NCBI GenBank assembly: GCA_910588985.1
Contig: CAJURO010000013.1
Span: 1 to 28,506 of the forward strand
DNA length: 28,506 bases
Direction: 5' to 3'
From: an uncultured Eggerthellaceae bacterium
GTDB lineage: Bacteria > Actinomycetota > Coriobacteriia > Coriobacteriales > Eggerthellaceae
This document shows, in pieces, positions 21,944-28,506 of the stretch (the first letter of the stretch is position 1; each line of letters opens with the position of its first letter). Under the pieces are notes generated by a model that worked only from the letters and a program-made list of their open reading frames with translations, was not told the DNA's origin and searched no databases. The translations under genes and the position numbers were made by a program.

Positions 21944-24900
21944 ATGACAACCAGATACAGATTAGCTCGTCCGACGCGAGATGTTGTTGCGCGCCTCACA
22001 ACAACTTTAGGCATTCCTACCTTTGTTGCTTCCGTGCTTGCTGCGCGGGGTATCAGCACGCCTGAAGAAGCGCACCGTTTTATGGAGCCCTCGCTTGAAG
22101 ATTGGCGAAACCCCTATGAGATCGAGGGGATGGAAAACGTCATCTCAAGGCTCAAGCAGGCGCTTGAAAGAAAAGAGCATATCCTCGTGTTCGGCGATTT
22201 CGACCTTGACGGGATCAGCGCGACCACCGTGCTCACGCGTGGATTGAGGGCACTTGGTGCTCAGACAACCCCTTTTATCCCCAAGCGCTTCGAAGAGGGG
22301 TATGGTATCACGAAGGCGGCTATCGAACGCGCTCTCACGTATGAGCCCGACCTTATCATCACCGTTGACTGCGGTATCGCCTGTGGTCCTGAGGTGGCTT
22401 TTTTGCGCGAACAGGGCATTCCTGTCATCATCACCGATCATCATGAGGGAGGCGATGCCATTCCCCAGGACGTTCCCCTCATCGATCCTAAGCTTGATCC
22501 CGCATGCCCTAGCTCCATTCTTGCGGGCGTGGGCGTGGCTCTCAAGGTTGTCCAGGCGCTTGGTTCTGCTTGTGGCTATCCGCATCTTTGGCGTACCTTC
22601 ACCGACCTTGCAACACTTGGAACCGTCGCCGACCTCATGCCGATGATCGGCGAGAATCGCGCTCTTGTCTCAGATGGGCTTGCGCATATGAATGCCGATC
22701 CACGTCCATGCATCAAGGCGCTCATGGATGTGAGCGGTGCGACAGGACGTGATCTTACCAGCACGAATCTTAGCTTTACGCTTGTCCCTCGCTTGAATGC
22801 AGCAGGCCGCATGGGCGATGCTGAGCTTGCGCTCGATTTGCTGTTATCAGAAGACTATGAAAGCGCATTCGCTCTTGCTACCAAGCTCGAAGAGGTGAAT
22901 ACGCTGCGCCGCACCAAAGAGGCGGAACTCTCTGAGATCGCCTACGAACAGGCAGCTTCTACGTATAAAGGAGAGCGTTGCCTGCTTGTTGCGGGACAAG
23001 GTTGGCATGAGGGAGTGAAGGGCATCGTTGCCTCTCGGCTTACCAATATCTACAAGGTCCCCACTATCCTTTTCACGATCGACGGGGATGAAGCACGGGG
23101 AAGCGGGCGCTCTATCGGAGAGGTGAACCTTTTCCGCGCGATCGAGGAATCTTCGCGTGACCTGCTTACGAAGTTTGGAGGGCATAGCGCGGCGGTTGGT
23201 GTTACCTTGCCTGCGGCGAACCTCGATGCTTTTCGCAAGCGCCTTGATGCCTATATGGCTACCTTGCCCGAGAGTGCTTTTCAATCTGTTCAAGTGATCG
23301 ATGCGAGCGTCGCTCTCTCTGAGCTCACCATGGAGAACGTGCAGCTCCTCAACAAGCTTGCTCCCTATGGGCAAGAGAATCCCGAACCATGCCTTACAGC
23401 GCGCAATGTCCTTATCGAGCGTGCGAAAGTGGTCGGTGCCGATAAGAATCATTTCTCATGCAGGCTCACTGACGGACGATACACGATAGATGGCATCCTC
23501 TTCCATTGCGAGAACATCGATCATCTCATCGAGAACGAAGCGATAGTTGACGCGGTATTCAGAGCAGAGGTTGATGAGTGGCGCGGTCGAAAGAGCGTTA
23601 AAGCGATGCTCTCTGCGCTTATTCCCGCAAAACCATGCACTGGCATCATCGGGAGCTTGAGCGAGGTTGCGCGTGATATGTTCGATAAGCTCTTCGTCGA
23701 GCCTGACGAAGAGAGGTGCGTCAGGCGTGAAGCCCCTTATGCGGATCGACCGTTTGATGAACCAGCCAGCGCTGCTCAACCAAGCAAGGAGGCTTCGCAT
23801 GCTTCGACGCGTGCTGAATGGGAGCGCGTTGCTTCGCAAGATCCGCTTGCGCTTGCACAAGCGGTCATTCGCGCCATCATTGGCGAAGGCCATCCTCACG
23901 AAGCGCAGTCAGAGATGCTCAAGATGCTCCATGAAGGACGTTCGACGCTTGGGATCATGGCTACAGGACGTGGCAAGTCCCTTGTCTTCCAAACCTTTGC
24001 GGCTTTGCTTGCCCTTACGAGCCATAAGGCGAGCATCTTCGTCTATCCGCTCCGTGCGCTTATGGCTGACCAGGCATTCCATCTCTCTTCTCAGCTCTCG
24101 CGTTTTGGTATCGTCTGCGAGGTGCTGAATGGCGAGAGCACGCAGAGCGAGCGAGAGCGCATCTATAGCTCGCTTGCTGCTGGCAAGGTTGATATCATCC
24201 TCACAACGCCAGAATACCTCTCGTTCCATGCAGAGCGTATTGCGGCATGTGGGCGCATAGGATTCATGGTGGTGGATGAAGCGCACCATATTGGGCAAGC
24301 TCGTGCTGGTGTGCGCATGTCGTATCGTGAGCTCAAGCGCATCGTGCACATTCTAGGAGATCCTGTCGTGCTCGCTGTCACTGCTACCGCTAACACCGAC
24401 ATCGCATCAGACATCTCCTCAACCCTTCCGATCGACGTCAGTGTCATCGATGATACGCAGCGCGATAATCTCTTTCTTGATGATGTTCGCAACATTCGCA
24501 ATAAGGATGATTACCTTGCGCATCTTGTTGCTTCAGGAGAGAAATGCGTCATTTACGTCAATTCGCGTGAGCAGTCAGTGAGCATCGCTCGTCGTTTGAG
24601 AGCGCGCGTTCCACAACTTGCCCCGATGATCGGCTTCTACAATGCGGGGCTGTCGCGTGAAGAGCGTGCATGCATAGAGGATCTGTTCCGCAAGGGCGAC
24701 ATCGCGATTCTCGTGACCACGTCAGCTTTTGGCGAAGGGGTGGACATTCCTGACATCAGGCATGTCGTTCTCTATCATATGCCCTTCAGCGATATCGAGT
24801 TCAACCAAATGGCGGGACGCGCAGGCAGGGATGGGCTCGAAGCTTGGGTGCATCTTCTCTTTGGCCAACAAGATGTGAGGATGAACGAGGGGATATTGAA

Positions 24901-25309
24901 CGATATGACGCCTGAGCGTGATGTCATGGTGCGCATCTATCGTGCGCTCAAGGGCATGCAAGCATCTTGTCCGGGGTGCGCATTCACGCGTACGATCGAT
25001 GATCTTGCTCAAGCCGCAAGCCAAGGAAGCATTTCCATCACACCTACTGCAGCCGCTTGTGGCCTTGCTGTCTTTCGCGAACTTGGGCTTATCGATGCCG
25101 CTCAGCTCTTCGAGGGGGGTGCTGAGGTTCATTCCATACTTGTTCACGAAGATTGTTGTAAAGTAGAGCTCACTGATTCGGTTCGGTATTGCGAAGGACG
25201 AGACGAACTCGACCACTTCTATGCATTCCGTGATTGGGCGATGCGCTGTGACATCGAAGGATTGCGCCGTCGCATCACACATCCCATCATCCCGAATCAG
25301 GGTTTGTGA
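21944..25309 (+). CDS. recJ: RecJ exonuclease fused to an SF2 (RecQ-like) helicase
   Basis: A 1121-residue fusion. The N-terminal half is RecJ, a 5'-3' single-strand DNA exonuclease. It has DHH motif DFDLDG (Asp85), TDHHE (Asp165-His167), a DHHA1 part with FGGHSAAVG, and an OB-like part to about residue 570. After a low-complexity linker (about 590-630) comes a complete SF2 helicase: motif I TGRGKS (Lys678), Ia YPLRALMADQ, II DEAH (778-781), III VTATA, IV VIYVNSREQS, V TTSAFGEGVDIPD and VI QMAGRAGRDG (from Gln955). Helices after DEAH recall RecQ. The last ~90 residues resemble the end of Firmicute RecJ C-terminal domains. The frame is uninterrupted. ATG 21944 follows GGGGGA. The fusion suggests one protein that unwinds and degrades DNA ends in repair; the activity is inferred. 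Confidence 0.93.
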   Translation: MTTRYRLARPTRDVVARLTTTLGIPTFVASVLAARGISTPEEAHRFMEPSLEDWRNPYEIEGMENVISRLKQALERKEHILVFGDFDLDGISATTVLTRGLRALGAQTTPFIPKRFEEGYGITKAAIERALTYEPDLIITVDCGIACGPEVAFLREQGIPVIITDHHEGGDAIPQDVPLIDPKLDPACPSSILAGVGVALKVVQALGSACGYPHLWRTFTDLATLGTVADLMPMIGENRALVSDGLAHMNADPRPCIKALMDVSGATGRDLTSTNLSFTLVPRLNAAGRMGDAELALDLLLSEDYESAFALATKLEEVNTLRRTKEAELSEIAYEQAASTYKGERCLLVAGQGWHEGVKGIVASRLTNIYKVPTILFTIDGDEARGSGRSIGEVNLFRAIEESSRDLLTKFGGHSAAVGVTLPAANLDAFRKRLDAYMATLPESAFQSVQVIDASVALSELTMENVQLLNKLAPYGQENPEPCLTARNVLIERAKVVGADKNHFSCRLTDGRYTIDGILFHCENIDHLIENEAIVDAVFRAEVDEWRGRKSVKAMLSALIPAKPCTGIIGSLSEVARDMFDKLFVEPDEERCVRREAPYADRPFDEPASAAQPSKEASHASTRAEWERVASQDPLALAQAVIRAIIGEGHPHEAQSEMLKMLHEGRSTLGIMATGRGKSLVFQTFAALLALTSHKASIFVYPLRALMADQAFHLSSQLSRFGIVCEVLNGESTQSERERIYSSLAAGKVDIILTTPEYLSFHAERIAACGRIGFMVVDEAHHIGQARAGVRMSYRELKRIVHILGDPVVLAVTATANTDIASDISSTLPIDVSVIDDTQRDNLFLDDVRNIRNKDDYLAHLVASGEKCVIYVNSREQSVSIARRLRARVPQLAPMIGFYNAGLSREERACIEDLFRKGDIAILVTTSAFGEGVDIPDIRHVVLYHMPFSDIEFNQMAGRAGRDGLEAWVHLLFGQQDVRMNEGILNDMTPERDVMVRIYRALKGMQASCPGCAFTRTIDDLAQAASQGSISITPTAAACGLAVFRELGLIDAAQLFEGGAEVHSILVHEDCCKVELTDSVRYCEGRDELDHFYAFRDWAMRCDIEGLRRRITHPIIPNQGL

Positions 25310-25339
25310 TCGTTGCTGTTTGCGCTTTGAGGGACCATC

Positions 25340-27619
25340 ATGTCGAATCCAAGTTCGATCAACACAGAATTCAAGACGCCCGATGAGGCATTCTCTGAGC
25401 TTAAGGCTCTTACGAGCGAATATATGAGCGACACCGAAGAGGCTCTGCTTTTCCGCGCATATTCCTTCGGGCGCAACGCTCATGAGGGTCAGCTCAGAAA
25501 ATCTGGTGAGCCATTCATCGTCCATCCGATCGAGGTGGCTATCATCCTTGCTGACTTGCGCATGGATGCTGAGACCGTGTGCGCAGCCCTTTTGCATGAT
25601 ACGGTCGAGGATACCGACGTATCTGCTGCCGATATCGAGGAGATGTTCGGCGAGGATGTTCGCTTGCTCGTAGAGGGCGTCACCAAGATCACCCGTATCG
25701 AGGTCGAATCGATCTCTGATGAGCAGGCTGCCACCATTCGCAAGATGCTCGTTGCTATGAGCAAGGATATACGTGTCATCGTCATCAAGCTGGCTGACCG
25801 TTTGCACAACATGCGCACCTTGAGCAGCCTGCGCGAAGATAGGCGCATCTTCAAAGCACGTGAGACGCTCGAGATCTACGCGCCCATCGCGCATCGTCTT
25901 GGCATCAATTCTATAAAATGGGAGCTTGAGGACCTTGCCTTCTTCTATCTTGAGCCGAATAAGTACAAGCAAGTCTCGCGCATGGTGACCGAGACCCGCT
26001 CGGATAGGGAAACCTATCTTTCGAACGTTGTCGATATCATCAATGACGAGATGGAGAAGGTGGGCATTGAGGCACGCGTCATGGGACGTCCGAAGCACCT
26101 TTATTCCATCTATCAGAAGATGACGAAGAAGGGCAAGGGATTCTCTGAGATCTACGACCTGATCGCGGTGCGCATCATCGTGCCATCTATCAAGGATTGC
26201 TATTCAGCTCTTGGCGCTGTGCACACGCTTTGGCATCCGATGCCTGGTCGCTTCAAGGACTACATCGCCATGCCGAAGTTCAATATGTACCAATCGCTTC
26301 ATACGACCGTCATGGGCCCTGCTGGTCGACCACTTGAGGTTCAGATCCGCACTGAAGAGATGCATCGCGCGAGCGAGTACGGCGTGGCAGCGCATTGGCG
26401 CTATAAGGAAGCTAAGGGGCGCGTGAGCGCAAGCGAGCTCGATAAGCAGCTCGCGTGGTTGCGCGAGATGGTCGACTGGCAAGATGAGACAGAGGATTCA
26501 CGCGAATTCCTGAAGTCCCTCAAGATGGACCTGGACGAATCTGAGGTATACGTCTTCACTCCTAACGGAGATGTGAAGACCTTGCGGGCTGGCTCCACGC
26601 CTGTCGACTTCGCCTATGCGATCCATACCGAGGTTGGCAACCATTGTGTTGGCGCGAAGGTGAACGGCTCGATCGTGCCGCTCACCTATACGCTTCAAGT
26701 CGGCGACCGCGTTGAGGTGCTCACTTCGAAGAGCGCCTCTCCCTCGCGTGATTGGCTCAATATCGTCAAAACTCCTTCGGCTCGCAACAAGATCCGTGGC
26801 TACTTCTCGAAGGCCAATCGCTCGACCGACCTTCAAGAAGGGCACGACATGCTCATGCGCGAGATGCGCAAGCATGGTATTGGATTGTCGAGCGCACGAA
26901 CAGGCAAAGCGCTCAAAAGCGTCGCCGATGCGATGGGATTCAATGACCCTGATGATATGTTCATCCAGCTTGCTCGTGGAAAAGAAAGCGCAACGCATAT
27001 CGCGAATCGCTTGCTGAAGCTTCTTGTCGACAGTGCCAATGAGGAGGCGGCGCGTCCTCGGATCGGGGTAGGAGAGAGCTCGACTGGCGTCATGGCGCCC
27101 ATGCTCACAAGCGTGAAGCGTCCGAAGCGTCATGAGACGCATTCGAACAATGGCGTCATCGTGAAGGGCCTCGACGACATCCTTGTGCGCCTGTCTCGTT
27201 GTTGCAACCCTGTGCCAGGAGATGAGATCGTGGGGTTCGTCACGCGAGGTCGTGGAGTAAGCGTCCATCGAGCGGACTGCCCGAATGCAAAAGATCTGAT
27301 GTCGGACCCAGATCGGATCATTGACGTTTCGTGGGAGGGGCACGCATCTCATTCGGCGCTCTTCAAGGTTGAGATCTACATCGAAGCGCTCGATCGCATG
27401 AACCTGCTCCTCGATGTGACCCAGGTATTCTCCGAGATCGGGGCGAATGTGCTTTCGTGCACGACGAATACCCACAAGGACGGCATGGTCGAGATGCGAT
27501 TCCTCTTCCAGGTGAGCGATATCGCCAAGATCGAGGATTGCATAACGAGCCTCAATCGAATCGAAGGCGTTTTCGAAGCACGCCGCACGATGCCAGGGGA
27601 GACCGTGGGCAAGAAATGA
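25340..27619 (+). CDS. relA: Bifunctional (p)ppGpp synthetase/hydrolase
   Basis: A long RelA/SpoT homologue of 759 residues that makes and degrades the alarmone (p)ppGpp in the stringent response. Domains in order: HD hydrolase (about 40-190, with LLHDTVEDT, His86-Asp87, and KLADRLHNMRTL), synthetase (about 240-350), TGS (about 395-460), a helical and Cys-containing region (RCCNPVPGDEIVGFVTRGRG), and a C-terminal ACT domain. The synthetase has YDLIAVRIIV, RFKDYIAMPKFNMYQSLHT and EVQIRTEEMH. The RFKD motif (304-307) is the charge type of bifunctional enzymes, and the intact HD pair agrees. The ATG at 25340 follows GAGGGA. It starts 30 bases after recJ. The stop is close to the next gene (MBL hydrolase), so the two are likely co-transcribed. 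Confidence 0.97.
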   Translation: MSNPSSINTEFKTPDEAFSELKALTSEYMSDTEEALLFRAYSFGRNAHEGQLRKSGEPFIVHPIEVAIILADLRMDAETVCAALLHDTVEDTDVSAADIEEMFGEDVRLLVEGVTKITRIEVESISDEQAATIRKMLVAMSKDIRVIVIKLADRLHNMRTLSSLREDRRIFKARETLEIYAPIAHRLGINSIKWELEDLAFFYLEPNKYKQVSRMVTETRSDRETYLSNVVDIINDEMEKVGIEARVMGRPKHLYSIYQKMTKKGKGFSEIYDLIAVRIIVPSIKDCYSALGAVHTLWHPMPGRFKDYIAMPKFNMYQSLHTTVMGPAGRPLEVQIRTEEMHRASEYGVAAHWRYKEAKGRVSASELDKQLAWLREMVDWQDETEDSREFLKSLKMDLDESEVYVFTPNGDVKTLRAGSTPVDFAYAIHTEVGNHCVGAKVNGSIVPLTYTLQVGDRVEVLTSKSASPSRDWLNIVKTPSARNKIRGYFSKANRSTDLQEGHDMLMREMRKHGIGLSSARTGKALKSVADAMGFNDPDDMFIQLARGKESATHIANRLLKLLVDSANEEAARPRIGVGESSTGVMAPMLTSVKRPKRHETHSNNGVIVKGLDDILVRLSRCCNPVPGDEIVGFVTRGRGVSVHRADCPNAKDLMSDPDRIIDVSWEGHASHSALFKVEIYIEALDRMNLLLDVTQVFSEIGANVLSCTTNTHKDGMVEMRFLFQVSDIAKIEDCITSLNRIEGVFEARRTMPGETVGKK

Positions 27620-27642
27620 TGAACGACGAAGAAGGAGCATCT

Positions 27643-28308
27643 ATGGAGCTCGTTAAGGTCGAAGGGCTTTGCGTTGATGTTGAATATCTCATCATGGGGC
27701 CACTTGAGAATAACGTCTATATCATCTCAGATGGCGTTGGCACGTTCGTGGTCGACCCAAGTGCGCGTGCTGAGATGATCGTTGAGGCGCTTGCAGGGCG
27801 TGAGCTCGATGCCATCGTGCTCACGCATGGTCACTGGGATCATACAGGTGCAGCAGCCGAGCTTCGAGAGATTACGGGCGCTCCTGTGATCGCCTCTGCA
27901 AAGGAGGCATCAAGCATCCAGGTGCCTACGGATACGGGAACCTCGCGCATTGCGAAGAGCTGCACCGTTGATCGCATGGTCTCATCGGGAGATATCATAC
28001 GCGTCGGCGATATGGAGTGGAAGGTCATCGAGACCCCGGGCCACACACCTGGCTCCCTCTGCCTTTTTTGCATTCCACAGTTCGGCAAACATAAACAGGG
28101 GCTCCCTGTTCTCGTTTCGGGTGACACGCTTTTCGCGGGAGCAACAGGTCGTACAGATTTCGAAGGTGGTTCGGAAGAAGAGATGGCAGCTTCCATCAAA
28201 CGCCTTGCGTCCCTTCCCGATGACACTGCCGTGCTGCCTGGGCATAACGCCCTGACGACGATCGGCTCCGAGCGCCGTCGCGTTTTTGCGCGCTTCGGTT
28301 CGGAATGA
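27643..28308 (+). CDS. Metallo-beta-lactamase-fold hydrolase (glyoxalase II-like)
   Basis: A 221-residue MBL-fold enzyme. The metal-binding motif is HGHWDH (residues 62-67), followed by GHTPGS, a SGDTLFAGATGRTDF segment with the bridging Asp, and the last ligand in VLPGHN. This is the YcbL/glyoxalase II-like subgroup, with hydroxyacylglutathione hydrolase-type or related thioester activity in characterised members. The natural substrate is not deducible. The ATG at 27643 is favoured because GAAGGAG at 27631-27637 lies five bases upstream; an earlier ATG at 27616 overlaps the relA stop and would add nine residues. It follows relA in the same transcript. Confidence 0.9.
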   Translation: MELVKVEGLCVDVEYLIMGPLENNVYIISDGVGTFVVDPSARAEMIVEALAGRELDAIVLTHGHWDHTGAAAELREITGAPVIASAKEASSIQVPTDTGTSRIAKSCTVDRMVSSGDIIRVGDMEWKVIETPGHTPGSLCLFCIPQFGKHKQGLPVLVSGDTLFAGATGRTDFEGGSEEEMAASIKRLASLPDDTAVLPGHNALTTIGSERRRVFARFGSE

Positions 28309-28332
28309 GATGCCGCTCATATGGTGTCTGGC

Positions 28333-28360
28333 TTTGAGCATCATTGATATCAGATAGAAT
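28333..28360 (+). promoter_or_regulatory. Possible promoter of the terminal membrane gene
   Basis: TTTGAG at 28333-28338 and TAGAAT at 28355-28360 are 16 bases apart, about 50 bases ahead of the TTG start at 28411. A small hairpin (CGCAC/GTGCG, 28373-28385) lies in the leader. Confidence 0.35.
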
Positions 28361-28410
28361 ATGCACGAGCATCGCACTTTGTGCGCCTTCTTTATCGAAG
28401 TAGGTAGGTT

Positions 28411-28506
28411 TTGGAACTAGATTTCACCTTGTTCATCAGCGAGATGATCAGCAATCCCATGCTGATCATCGTTGTCATCCTCAATATCGGAGTCATAATC
28501 GTCAAT
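28411..28506 (+). CDS. N-terminus of a membrane protein, probable PiT phosphate transporter
   Basis: The frame starts with TTG at 28411, preceded by TAGGTAGG, and runs off the window edge. The 32 visible residues begin MELDFTLFISEMISNPM and continue as a hydrophobic helix ending IGVIIVN. This resembles the beginning of PiT-family low-affinity phosphate transporters, in which a VNGWTDAPNAIAT-type motif comes next; that motif would lie just outside the window. The membrane nature is clear, the family is a guess from memory of the N-terminal pattern. Confidence 0.5.
   Translation, partial: MELDFTLFISEMISNPMLIIVVILNIGVIIVN

Noticed and set aside
24722..26098. 458-codon minus-strand frame across the recJ-helicase/relA junction
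   Set aside because: It lies opposite conserved helicase motifs V and VI and the RelA HD domain; it is a codon-bias shadow.

Overview
The window is about 28.5 kb of compact bacterial chromosome with moderate GC. Nearly every gene is on the + strand, and the genes are mostly housekeeping. Gene content and order suggest an anaerobic actinobacterium of the class Coriobacteriia, possibly a lower-GC Eggerthellaceae member. Pointers are rplU-rpmA-obgE-proB-proA-nadD-yqeK-rsfS, an atypical OmpR-type regulator behind glnA, superoxide reductase, and several carboxylate/anion permeases. This placement is inference from gene content; no rRNA or other decisive marker is present.

Region 1 (1-3777) holds transport genes: the 3' end of an SLC13/DASS-type permease, a 64-residue single-TM protein, an ArsB/NhaD-type permease with a TTG start, and an MFS carrier one base behind it. 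Region 2 (3778-7334) holds murA, a LytR-CpsA-Psr (LCP) envelope protein with a degenerate active site, a NifU-type Fe-S scaffold and an abutting Cys-rich protein. Region 3 (7335-9631) holds a zinc-ribbon protein, lgt, two-iron superoxide reductase, and rpmE with a long Ala/Glu/Arg tail. Region 4 (9632-14412) holds glnA, a GlnR-like orphan regulator two bases behind it, and polA.

Region 5 (14413-21055) is a long run: rplU with a histone H1-like tail, rpmA, obgE, proB, proA, nadD, yqeK and rsfS. It serves ribosome assembly and maturation, proline synthesis and NAD synthesis. The obgE reading frame makes sense only if translation starts at an AUU codon at 15492. Region 6 (21052-28506) holds one convergent minus-strand membrane gene, a 1121-residue RecJ exonuclease fused to an SF2 helicase, a bifunctional RelA/SpoT enzyme, a metallo-beta-lactamase-fold hydrolase, and the first codons of a probable PiT phosphate transporter.

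I saw no tRNA, rRNA, CRISPR array, IS element or prophage, and no gene-free gap over 300 bases. The most unusual items are the RecJ-helicase fusion, the AUU start of obgE, the long low-complexity tails on ribosomal proteins L21 and L31 (the latter built partly from a 45-bp tandem duplication), and the coupling of glnA to a receiver-degenerate regulator.
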